Assembly (NCBI GenBank): GCA_902776455.1
Contig: CACYQI010000005.1
Location: 1 to 64,000, forward strand
Direction of reading: 5' to 3'
DNA length: 64,000 nucleotides
Origin: an uncultured Bacteroidales bacterium
Lineage (GTDB): Bacteria > Bacteroidota > Bacteroidia > Bacteroidales > Bacteroidaceae
How positions within the stretch are numbered: position 1 is the stretch's first letter; the number at the start of each line of letters is the position of its first letter. Made by a program: the position numbers and the translations under genes. Below the pieces are notes generated by a model. The model saw only the letters and a program-made list of their open reading frames with translations, did no database searches and was not told the DNA's origin. Below, piece by piece: positions 9,506-16,812 of the stretch.

Positions 9506-9600
9506 GTTCGGGCGGATTTGGAATCCGCCCGCATTGGGTGTGGGGATTTGTAATCCCTTAGGCGTTGAATCGCATTGCAAATGCGCTAACTCCATCCTGC
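9506..9600. repeat. 95-bp dispersed triple-hairpin repeat, copy 1
   Basis: Contains three hairpins in a row: GGGCGGATTTGGAATCCGCCC, GGGGATTTGTAATCCC and GCATTGCAAATGC. It is base-for-base identical to copy 2 at 25019-25113, and close to copies at 40801-40895 and 41155-41249, all exactly 95 bp. The strict length and the conserved pairing point to a defined element rather than random drift. Confidence 0.85.
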
Positions 9601-9602
9601 CA

Positions 9603-9862
9603 ACGTTGTGTAGGCTCAAACTCCACGTTGTGTTGCCCCTTCCTCTACGTCGAAAAATCCTCAAAACTATGCTGATGTTGCTTATTCTCGCAAGTACTCC
9701 GATACTTTCTTTACTTTGCAAGCGAAAATGTGCTGTTGTAACTGATTGATTATCACTGACAATTCAAAATAAGCCCTTTTTCCGCTTCGGGTGGACTCCT
9801 GTGCCACAGAAGCAAAAAAAGGCCGCCAAAACGAGTCGAAATGCGAAAAACCTTGACAAAAG
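9603..9862. repeat. 260-bp dispersed non-coding repeat, full copy 1
   Basis: Matches 25199-25458 over the same 260-bp length with scattered substitutions. It starts with a 22-bp unit of the CTCCAC type and continues with blocks such as ACTTTGCAAGCGAAAATGTG, TGATTGATTATCA, CAAAATAAGCCCTTTTTCCG, GTGCCACAGAAGCAAAAA and ATGCGAAAA. The reading frame across it is shared by both copies, but most differences between copies change amino acids, so it is probably not a gene. Partial copies lie at 46668-46788 and, inverted, at 41581-41703. Confidence 0.8.
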
Positions 9863-10001
9863 CAACCAATGGAAATTGTTCCCCCTGCAGGGATAATAAT
9901 GAATAACTCCTTGCGGGATTGCAAATTCCTATATACAAAACGGACGGATTACAAATCCGCCCGAACTATGATCCGCCGCCTGAGGGTGTGACAAAATTAA
10001 C

Positions 10002-10089
10002 AACAACGGATTACACTGATTCAACGGATTATCTTAAATGCTGATTATCAGCGTGGCTTAAATCCGTCAAATCCGTGTAATCCGTTGTT
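10002..10089. repeat. Imperfect 29-bp inverted repeat downstream of the SusCD operon
   Basis: Arms 10002-10030 and 10061-10089 (ACAACGGATTACAC type) match at 26 of 29 positions, with a small palindrome GCTGATTATCAGC in the loop (10040-10052) and an outer CCTGAGG/CCTCAGG pair (9979-9985, 10094-10100). It lies just past the last gene of the minus-strand operon and may fold the 3' end of the transcript. No T-run follows. Confidence 0.65.
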
Positions 10090-10128
10090 TATACCTCAGG
10101 TTATCAGCGGGAGGGGATGGAATATGCC

Positions 10129-10314
10129 TTACCACATGCTGTCTTCCCAGCTTTGGGTGTGGTCTTCCTTTACAGAGAACTCGCCGTTGAACTCCGTTTC
10201 GGTGAGTGTAATGTCTTGTGCATCCTGAGTATTATCCAGTCTGGATGCGGCGATGAAATGTGTTGCGGAAAGCTGTTCCACCAGCACAGCGGGTGTTTCA
10301 TATATCTTCTTCAT
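10129..10314 (-). CDS. Small 61-residue protein, last gene of the SusCD locus
   Basis: Sequence begins MKKIYETPAVLVEQLS, a start typical of many short Bacteroidales proteins (MKK-Y-xP-x-V...), then SATHFIAASRLDN and an acidic, tryptophan-containing tail ending HTQSWEDSMW. No signal peptide or membrane segment is visible. It lies 16 bp after the stop of the upstream secreted-protein gene, in the same direction, so it is probably translated from that transcript. The leader-like N-terminus and variable tail would suit a peptide precursor or a small regulator, but neither can be shown. I do not recognise a named family. Confidence 0.6.
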   Translation of the reverse strand: MKKIYETPAVLVEQLSATHFIAASRLDNTQDAQDITLTETEFNGEFSVKEDHTQSWEDSMW

Positions 10315-10330
10315 GTTTATTATCCTTTCT

Positions 10331-11530
10331 TTATTTAATTACTACCTTCTTGCCATTGATGATGTAGATGCCTCTCTGAGCCTTCTGCACCTTCTGCCCG
10401 CTCATGTTATAGACAGGCTTGTCGCTGCCTTCCACCATCTGTACCAGACCGATGTCGGTAGCATCCTCGCCGTCGATGACAAAGCCCTTGATTTCCGAGC
10501 CGGCAGGTACGCCCGTGAAGTAAGCACGGTAGCCCTTGAGGGAAGCGCCGCTGCCAGCCTTGGCTATGCTGCCGTAGCTGGTCACACCGTAGTTGCCAGT
10601 AAGTGTCCCCGCTGCTTTCGGAGCATAGGTCCCCTGGAAGGTGACGCCGTCCACTGTTGTAGATGGAGTGCCGTTACTAGGGTAGTTCATAGTTACGTTT
10701 GGGGCTAACTCAAATCCTTCTTCTGGACAAGTTGGAGGATTCTCTGCATATACAATAACGGGAGTATTAGCATTAATGGCTGTCCAGTTATTAGGTATAG
10801 CGTTTTTAAATGACAAGGTGCCATCACTATAACCACTAACTGTGAAGATAGATATGTCACTGCCAAAGATGGTCTCTAAATGATTATAGCTGCCACTCCT
10901 TAACTGGAAAGGTAAACAAATAGTATTCCAACCCTTTTTGGGGGTGTATTTAACATGCACAGATTCTGATTTGCTACCCTTTTGTAAGGCTGTCATTTGG
11001 TTTTCACTAAGTTCCAAAGCTCCATCATCGACTATCTTGATACTTTTTATCAAAAGGTTTTTAGCTCTGAAATCAAGTACAGCAGCACTACTTATTGTTA
11101 TCTTTTCAGAGATTAGTTCAATATAATCTTCATCAGAATATATCTCATTACCATTTCCCGCAGTAGAACTATTGTAGCCAAACTTAACTTTTTCGTTGGC
11201 CGACCATCCTACATACATGATAAAATAACTTTCTTCTCCACTCAGTCTTTTAACTTGGGCAACAATCCTTTGATTTGTCAAGGTCATTGAGGATACAGAA
11301 CGTAAGCGTGAATAAGAAGAACTGCTTGATTGGATACAATTATCATCTACAAGTATTGTGTAATTGTTAGAAGAATTACCTGCACCATTCTGCCATCCAT
11401 CAGCAATGGTACTACCGTCAACAATCACCGTATCTGCCAAGGCGCTTCCTCCTCCGAGAACGATCATCGCGAGTGCAAGGGCGAGTGCGGAGGTAAAGCC
11501 CTTGCGCAAGAATAATGTAAAATGTTTCAT
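10331..11530 (-). CDS. Secreted protein with C-terminal sorting-like motif; mosaic composition
   Basis: 399 residues from the ATG at 11530, which begins MKHFTLFLRKGFTSALALAL, a signal peptide ending near SALA. The body is beta-rich with no recognised domain; the end YNMSGQKVQKAQRGIYIING followed by KKVVIK is the short C-terminal motif common in secreted Bacteroidales proteins, also seen at the ends of the proteins at 20172-20990 and 22222-24522. The coding DNA of the central part (about 10,690-11,400) is clearly AT-richer than the 5' and 3' ends and the neighbouring genes, suggesting that the passenger region was exchanged between a conserved export signal and conserved tail. An upstream in-frame start exists but would spoil the signal peptide. 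Confidence 0.8.
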   Translation of the reverse strand: MKHFTLFLRKGFTSALALALAMIVLGGGSALADTVIVDGSTIADGWQNGAGNSSNNYTILVDDNCIQSSSSSYSRLRSVSSMTLTNQRIVAQVKRLSGEESYFIMYVGWSANEKVKFGYNSSTAGNGNEIYSDEDYIELISEKITISSAAVLDFRAKNLLIKSIKIVDDGALELSENQMTALQKGSKSESVHVKYTPKKGWNTICLPFQLRSGSYNHLETIFGSDISIFTVSGYSDGTLSFKNAIPNNWTAINANTPVIVYAENPPTCPEEGFELAPNVTMNYPSNGTPSTTVDGVTFQGTYAPKAAGTLTGNYGVTSYGSIAKAGSGASLKGYRAYFTGVPAGSEIKGFVIDGEDATDIGLVQMVEGSDKPVYNMSGQKVQKAQRGIYIINGKKVVIK

Positions 11531-11586
11531 CTTTTTTCCTTTTTTAGTTAAACTTTTTTCTTTTTTTCGTATATACATATATAAGG

Positions 11587-12648
11587 TTATTTGTTTTTCT
11601 CAAGTCTGAGGTTGGTGTACTGCCCCAGCACCTGGTCCTCGAAGAAATAGGAGACGGTGGGGTAAGTATATGTCTTGAGCGTGAAGCCGTCCACCGTGGC
11701 GGTCATGTCCTGCTCGAACATGTCCTTGTAGTTGATGGTAGTGGTGGCGAAGGTGAACGACGGCACGAGGACGTTGTTGGTGCGCGTCAGGGTGAGCGGT
11801 GCGTCGTAGTAGTAGCCCTGCGTCGTGAAGTCGGTGCCGTCCGTGCAGTGCAGCACGGTGAAGAGGTAGCCGATGGTGTTGTTGTGTTCCACGAGGCCAG
11901 AGCCTTCCACGCGCAACGTGCCGTCGCTCTTCATGATGAGGGGTAGGTCGTACTTCGCATGGAGTCCCTTCAGGATCAGCATGCCTCGGGTGTCGGAAGC
12001 GGCGAGCGTCACGTCCTGCGTCACCGCTTTCTCCTTTGCGTTGACGTAGGTGGCTTTGTAGCTTCCGCAGACCGACTTGGTGCCGAACTGCCGGAAGGTG
12101 ATGACCTTGGAGCCTACGATGCTGGTGAAGGTGACGATGCCTTCGCGCCCGGCCCCTGTGTCGTTGTCGAGAAGATGGAGCTGGTAGCCGTCCTCCACCT
12201 CTTGGCCCTCTATCCATTCGGGCATGCTCACGGTGTATTCGAAGTCGAGGGTTGCGGGGATGGTGAGCGTGGTGTCCTCGTCGGAAGTGAGGTAGCTGTC
12301 GGCTCCCCTGATGGCCCAGATGGACCCCATCTGCGAGACGGGGAGGCGCAGACGCTTAGTGCCGGAGGTGAGCGTGATGGTGGCACTGCGGCTCTCGAAG
12401 TCGCCGTTCTTCGTCACGCTGACGCGGACAAGGTTTCCTTCGACGGCAATGCTGCACCACTCCTTGTCGGCGACAGCGGTATAGGGCTTCGACGTGCTGA
12501 CCTCTATCTCGCCCGTTGCGCCCTTCGACGGGAAGTTGAGCGAGGAGCGGACCACAGCGAGGTCGTCGGCAGGTTCGTCGCCTTCGCGGCAAGCCGTGCA
12601 GAGGGAAAGCACGCCAAGCAGAGTCAGACAAAGTTTCGTATAGTTCAT
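11587..12648 (-). CDS. Surface lipoprotein with BACON domains
   Basis: 353 residues from the ATG at 12648. A lipobox LSLCTAC places the lipidated Cys at 20. Residues about 35-108 form a BACON domain (SSLNFPSKGATGEIEV...WCSIAVEG...RSATITL...LPVSQMG) and 110-190 look like a second (FEYTVSMPEWIEG...GIVTFTS...ITFRQFG). The C-terminal 160 residues are beta-rich and unassigned. BACON domains occur on cell-surface glycan- or protein-binding lipoproteins of Bacteroidota. It follows DUF4302 by 47 bp that hold a simple tandem repeat. Likely role: ligand capture for the SusC/SusD pair; ligand unknown. Confidence 0.85.
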   Translation of the reverse strand: MNYTKLCLTLLGVLSLCTACREGDEPADDLAVVRSSLNFPSKGATGEIEVSTSKPYTAVADKEWCSIAVEGNLVRVSVTKNGDFESRSATITLTSGTKRLRLPVSQMGSIWAIRGADSYLTSDEDTTLTIPATLDFEYTVSMPEWIEGQEVEDGYQLHLLDNDTGAGREGIVTFTSIVGSKVITFRQFGTKSVCGSYKATYVNAKEKAVTQDVTLAASDTRGMLILKGLHAKYDLPLIMKSDGTLRVEGSGLVEHNNTIGYLFTVLHCTDGTDFTTQGYYYDAPLTLTRTNNVLVPSFTFATTTINYKDMFEQDMTATVDGFTLKTYTYPTVSYFFEDQVLGQYTNLRLEKNK

Positions 12649-12650
12649 TG

Positions 12651-12693
12651 TTTCGGAGTATTCAGAGTATTCGGAGTAATCGGAGTATTCAGA
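12651..12693. repeat. Simple tandem repeat of CGGAGTATTCAGAGTATT type
   Basis: Fills almost the whole gap between the DUF4302 stop and the BACON lipoprotein start. A related sequence is translated inside leuS (about 6133-6166). Confidence 0.7.
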
Positions 12694-12695
12694 GT

Positions 12696-14030
12696 TTATC
12701 GCAGCCTGAGGGTGAACCACTGTTCTTCGTCCTTTTGGCTTCTGAGTGTGACTTGTGTCGGGTTGTTGGTATTATTGAAGGTGAGGACGTAGGGGCTGTT
12801 GTTGCAGACGAAATCGACGATGGGCTGGAAGAAGGGATAGTTGTAGAAGAGGGTGGCGCCTTCAAGGGGCTTGATGGCGATGATGTTCTCTTCTTCGCTG
12901 AGCACCTCCATGCTGATGGCGTAGGCCACTTCGTAGCCGAAGCTCATAAGCGTGGTTGACCATCCGATGACCGTGCGGTGGGCGTCGTCGCTGGCTGGCA
13001 GCTTGTTGGTGCCGATGTACATGTCGCCCACGGACTCCCAGGCTTCCATCATGCAGGTGCTGATGGCTTCCATGAGGATGTAGTAGAGTTCGTCGCACAT
13101 TTGGCAGCGGTTGCGGTTGGTGGTGCTGTAGATGAAGTGCCATTGCGTCATGGAGCCGGTGAAGCGTTCCATGAGGGTGGGCATGGGGAGCTGTATGTGT
13201 CCGTCGGCAGCACAGAGCTGTCCGTCCTCGTCGAGCGTCATCTCGCGGAAGGAGAAGCCAGTGAGCGTGACGGGTTCATAGAAGCGTATGCCGTTGGGCG
13301 TATAGACGAAGGGGACGTGGCAGGCTTTGCCGTCGGCTCCGCTGTAGTTGAAGTGGTTGTCGAGGATGCTGACGGGCACGGCGTTTCCGTCCACGATGGC
13401 ACGCTGTCTGGGCACGGTGGAGAGGGCGGACTTATTGGCGGCCACCTTCTTCACGTACTCCGATGCCGACTCGTGCAAGGGGTACATGCGGAGCAGGTTG
13501 CCGTACTTCTTGCCTCGCAGGACAACGGAGTCGGGCGATGCGCTGACGAAGACGAACTCGTAGTCGCTGGCGAATCCGTCGGAGTCGTTGCCGTCAGGCT
13601 CCGACCAATAGTGGAGGAGCGGGTTGTAGGTGTCGAAGGTAAGGAGCACGCTTCGCTCCGTGATGACACGATAGCACGACTCCACTTCGTCCCCGACGGC
13701 CATGACTTTGCCATCGGCACCCTTCATGCCCAACTCGCACGTCATGGTGACGTCGCCGTCGTGGAAGCGGGCTGTGTAGGCCATGCCGCCGAGCGAGCGG
13801 TCGGCAGGATAGAAGTCGAGCACCCAGCCCGTCTCCTGTGCCTCGAGCACCTCGATGTATTCCCTGACGGCCTTATTGAGGCGGTTGGCCGCAGAGTCGT
13901 CGAAGACGTCGGCTTCCTGACGGGAGCAGGAAGGAAGGAGCAGGAGGGGAAGGAGCAGGAGGCACGCCTTTGCGGCCCGTCCGATGGGAGTGCTGGTTGT
14001 CGTTGGCTTATGGTTAAACAATTTGTACAT
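12696..14030 (-). CDS. DUF4302 lipoprotein
   Basis: 444 residues from the ATG at 14030 (MYKLFNHKPTTT). Hydrophobic stretch ACLLLLPLLLLPSC gives a lipobox with Cys35. The region after it (NRLNKAVREYIEVLEAQETGWVLDFYP...) matches the DUF4302 family, found next to SusC/SusD pairs and zinc metallohydrolase lipoproteins in Bacteroidota. Function unknown; by context it is an accessory outer-membrane lipoprotein of the import system. A longer in-frame extension upstream is unlikely because it would bury the signal sequence. Confidence 0.85.
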   Translation of the reverse strand: MYKLFNHKPTTTSTPIGRAAKACLLLLPLLLLPSCSRQEADVFDDSAANRLNKAVREYIEVLEAQETGWVLDFYPADRSLGGMAYTARFHDGDVTMTCELGMKGADGKVMAVGDEVESCYRVITERSVLLTFDTYNPLLHYWSEPDGNDSDGFASDYEFVFVSASPDSVVLRGKKYGNLLRMYPLHESASEYVKKVAANKSALSTVPRQRAIVDGNAVPVSILDNHFNYSGADGKACHVPFVYTPNGIRFYEPVTLTGFSFREMTLDEDGQLCAADGHIQLPMPTLMERFTGSMTQWHFIYSTTNRNRCQMCDELYYILMEAISTCMMEAWESVGDMYIGTNKLPASDDAHRTVIGWSTTLMSFGYEVAYAISMEVLSEEENIIAIKPLEGATLFYNYPFFQPIVDFVCNNSPYVLTFNNTNNPTQVTLRSQKDEEQWFTLRLR

Positions 14031-14058
14031 CGTTATGTGACTGCTTAAAGGATAATGT

Positions 14059-14940
14059 TCAATGTTCAACGTCGTCGAGGTTAATGCGTCCCGACACGAC
14101 ATCGTCCATGCGACGCTGCACGACATCGCGAAGTTCGTCGAGGTCGATGTTCCAAGCCGACTTCATGTAAGTGCGTACATAGTTGAGTTTGGTCTCTATG
14201 ATGGCTGCTCCTCTGGTGCCTGCCATCCGCATGCGGAGTGCCCACTCGTCGGGAGTATAGACGACGTAGAAGGCCATTGTCTCGGCGAAGTCCTCGTTGT
14301 ACTCGCTCATGGCATAGTTGGAGATGAAGCCTTCCTTCAGTGCGTCCGACTCGTACTTCTGGTACCAGTCGCCCATGATGTAGTCGGCTTCGGAGATTTT
14401 CTGGAACTCTGTGTCGTAGTTCTTATTGTGGGTGAGGATGTGGGTGAACTCGTGGTGCATCGTCAGGAAGTAGTAGTAGTTGAGGAAGTCCTTGTCGAGC
14501 TTGAGGTTGTTCACCATGTAGAGAGTGACTTTCAAGCCTCCTTCGGCCGTACCCAGCACCATGGTGCCGTTTCTTCCGACGGCAGGAGAGCCTACGAAGT
14601 GTAGCACTTTGGGGACGTACTTGCGGGTGAAGTTGATGCCGGCCACTTCGTCGTAAGCCTGCAGCCAGCAGTAGCGGACGATGTGTGCCAGCTGGATGGA
14701 CTTGTCGAGGTATGCCGGTACGAGGGTATAGTTGTAGTCCGACTCGATGTCCTCCATGTGGTACTTCAGGTCGATGTTGTAGGCCATGACGTAGTTCTCA
14801 TGTATCCATTTGTCGAAGGCATTGGGTTCGACGGTGCTGTCCTGGAAGACACTGACGTCGTCCAGCGCTTTGTCGGAGCAACTGAAGAGGGCGAAGGCCA
14901 GGCACAGGGTGCTCAGGGTGACTATGATTTTCTCTTTCAT
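14059..14940 (-). CDS. Substrate import-associated zinc metallohydrolase lipoprotein
   Basis: 293 residues from the ATG at 14940. The lipobox AFALFSC puts the lipidated Cys at 21. The zinc site is HEFTHILTH (HExxH at 163-167, His171 as likely third ligand), with a further acidic region around YNEDFAETMAFY that could supply another ligand. The family is known as an accessory to SusC/SusD systems and is presumed to be a surface or periplasmic metallopeptidase that processes the imported substrate. It is followed by DUF4302 and preceded by susD at 41 bp, the usual order. The hydrolysed bond is not known from sequence; a peptide is the natural guess. Confidence 0.9.
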   Translation of the reverse strand: MKEKIIVTLSTLCLAFALFSCSDKALDDVSVFQDSTVEPNAFDKWIHENYVMAYNIDLKYHMEDIESDYNYTLVPAYLDKSIQLAHIVRYCWLQAYDEVAGINFTRKYVPKVLHFVGSPAVGRNGTMVLGTAEGGLKVTLYMVNNLKLDKDFLNYYYFLTMHHEFTHILTHNKNYDTEFQKISEADYIMGDWYQKYESDALKEGFISNYAMSEYNEDFAETMAFYVVYTPDEWALRMRMAGTRGAAIIETKLNYVRTYMKSAWNIDLDELRDVVQRRMDDVVSGRINLDDVEH

Positions 14941-14981
14941 GTTCGTTGTGTTTCGCGTTGAAGCGGTGTTTTCTTTCTGCG

Positions 14982-16607
14982 TCATTTGCGCGGATTGGGT
15001 GTTATGCCGGCTTTGATGACGCTTTGCGGGAGCTGCAGGGCACGTCGCGGGTCGTCCTTTGTCATGGTGTCATAGACGGTGATGTTGCCGTCCTTAACGG
15101 TGCGCCTGTATATCTCGATGCCGTAGCGCTTGATGTCGAACCATCTTTGCCCTTCGTGGAGGCTGAGCACACGGCGAGCGTGGAGGATGGCGTGTATGAG
15201 GTTCTCCTGTTCGCCGGGCAGTACGGTGAAGTCGGGGTCGAGCCGTTTCTTCGGGGTAGGAATGGTAGGTTCGTAGTAAGCCATGCCTTGTCCTTCGGTT
15301 CCGGTGATGCCCGAGGAGCTGATGAGCGTGCCGTAGCGCTTTTCGAGCAGTTCGGCAGTCACGCTTCCTCGTGTGGTGGTGAAGGCGTGCATCCATGTGG
15401 TGAGGTCTTCGCGTGCTTCCTTGTACATTCCTTTCAGAGCGTATGCTTCGGCGCGGTCCATGAGGAGGAGGTCGGTGGTGAAGGCGGGAGCCATGATGTA
15501 GGGATAGCCTGTCTGGTTCACCACATCGTTGATTTGCCAGAACTGGCTCATCTTCTGCATGACGACCTTAGGCATGTTGTTGTAGGTGGGAATGTTGAAG
15601 TAGAAGGTAGAGCTGTTGCCCCAGAATCCGAGACACTTGACCGACTCCGTCTCTGCTATCTTGTCGTTGTGCGTGTAGCGCAGTCCTACGAGTGTCGGAC
15701 CGTAGTAGTACTCCCAGATGGACTCGGTGCTGATGATGAGCAGGTTCGCTTTGTCGTTGGCATCGATGTACGCATTGCTTCTTACGGCATTGTTGATTTG
15801 GATGGCTCCCACCGTCTTCCAGTCGCGCAGCATGGAGGCCGGGTTGTTGGTGAGCACGCGGGTGGCATAGTCGATGCACTTGTCGAGGTTCGACTTGTCT
15901 TCCTGCATGTAGTAGAGGTAGAAGCGTGCGGCGAAGGCGTAGGCTGCCTTGGTGTTGAAGTGATACTTGGGCACGCTGTAGCTCTCGTCGCTGATGAGGG
16001 GCAGTCCTGCTTCGATGTCGTCGCGTATGTGTCCGTAGATTTCGGCGAGCGTGCCGCGTTCGTAGTGCGGCGACACTTCGCTTTCTGCCTTCGTCATGAA
16101 GGTGATGCCCAGTTCCTTGTCGCAGGTCTTAGGGCTGTAAGCCATGCAGAAGATGTTGGCAAGAATGAAGTGTGCGTAGGCTCGGCATATCAGGGCTTCG
16201 CCTTTCTGCGGGTTCAGGCTTTCGGGGTTGCCTCTTTCCTCGATGGCGATGAGCACGTTGTTGGCTGCGGCAATGGCCTTGTAGCAGTGCATCCAGAGGG
16301 CGTAGGGGGTGTCCTGATACTTGTCGGTGATGTCATGCCAGGTGGCTGCCTCTTCCTGCAGCTTGGTGTAGGCGGTGTAGGCGGCCTGGTCGGCATTCTC
16401 GTCGGTGTTGTCGCTCGACATCTCGGCCAGTAGGTAGTAGTTGCTCTCGGGATATGCACTCACGAGCAGCTCACGGATTTTGGCTTCGGTGTCAAGTTCG
16501 GCACGGTTGTCGGGCAACACGTCGAGGTAGTCGTTGCAAGAGGCCAACAGCACTGCCTGCATGATGCAGCAAGTTACAATATATAATATGTATAATGGTT
16601 TCCGCAT
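14982..16607 (-). CDS. SusD/RagB-type nutrient-binding outer-membrane lipoprotein
   Basis: 541 residues from the ATG at 16607 (MRKPLYILYIV), with lipobox AVLLASC and lipidated Cys24. The N-terminal SusD-like region (NDYLDVLPDNRAELDTEAKI) and the C-terminal RagB region (EGQRWFDIKRYG, then ALQLPQSVIKAGITPNP) are both clear. SusD forms the lid on the SusC barrel and binds substrate at the surface. The longer reading frame to 16799 only translates intergenic repeat DNA. Between susC and susD lies a 22-bp repeat array (16651-16723), so the two genes, normally close, are 205 bp apart here. Confidence 0.96.
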   Translation of the reverse strand: MRKPLYILYIVTCCIMQAVLLASCNDYLDVLPDNRAELDTEAKIRELLVSAYPESNYYLLAEMSSDNTDENADQAAYTAYTKLQEEAATWHDITDKYQDTPYALWMHCYKAIAAANNVLIAIEERGNPESLNPQKGEALICRAYAHFILANIFCMAYSPKTCDKELGITFMTKAESEVSPHYERGTLAEIYGHIRDDIEAGLPLISDESYSVPKYHFNTKAAYAFAARFYLYYMQEDKSNLDKCIDYATRVLTNNPASMLRDWKTVGAIQINNAVRSNAYIDANDKANLLIISTESIWEYYYGPTLVGLRYTHNDKIAETESVKCLGFWGNSSTFYFNIPTYNNMPKVVMQKMSQFWQINDVVNQTGYPYIMAPAFTTDLLLMDRAEAYALKGMYKEAREDLTTWMHAFTTTRGSVTAELLEKRYGTLISSSGITGTEGQGMAYYEPTIPTPKKRLDPDFTVLPGEQENLIHAILHARRVLSLHEGQRWFDIKRYGIEIYRRTVKDGNITVYDTMTKDDPRRALQLPQSVIKAGITPNPRK

Positions 16608-16650
16608 AGGAGATTTCTGGATTGTCGAGGGGAGGGGGGTTACACAGCAG

Positions 16651-16723
16651 GGAGCATCGGCCGACGCTCCACTAAGCATCGGCTCACGCTCCACGGAGCA
16701 TCGGCCTACGCTCCACGGAGCAT
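16651..16723. repeat. 22-bp unit array between susC and susD
   Basis: Three 22-bp units (16651-16672, 16673-16694, 16695-16716) plus 7 bp of a fourth. Each begins GGAGCATCGGC or a variant and ends GCTCCAC, so unit boundaries form the near-palindrome GCTCCACGGAGC. The 73-bp layout is the same as at 54531-54603 and 62366-62438. It is transcribed inside the susC-susD message and would form small hairpins there. Confidence 0.85.
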
Positions 16724-16812
16724 TTTCCTGTGTCCCTTGGGGGTGGCTCCAACGACCACCGGCGAGGGCGTGTAAATGGTTGGTTATTTGATACTTCATG
16801 ATTCACGTTTCG

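Noticed and set aside
9263..9721. Frame of 152 residues (MQSKESIGVLAR...) across the 95-bp and 260-bp repeats, and its counterpart near 25126-25317
   Set aside because: Both are translations of dispersed repeat DNA. Most differences between the two copies change amino acids, and there is no fitting promoter or neighbour.
16651..16723. Possible short CRISPR array
   Set aside because: The units are contiguous with no unique spacers, there are only about three, and no cas genes are present.
16608..16799. N-terminal extension of SusD (MKYQITNHLHALAGG...)
   Set aside because: It translates the 22-bp array and would bury the lipoprotein signal peptide that begins at 16607.
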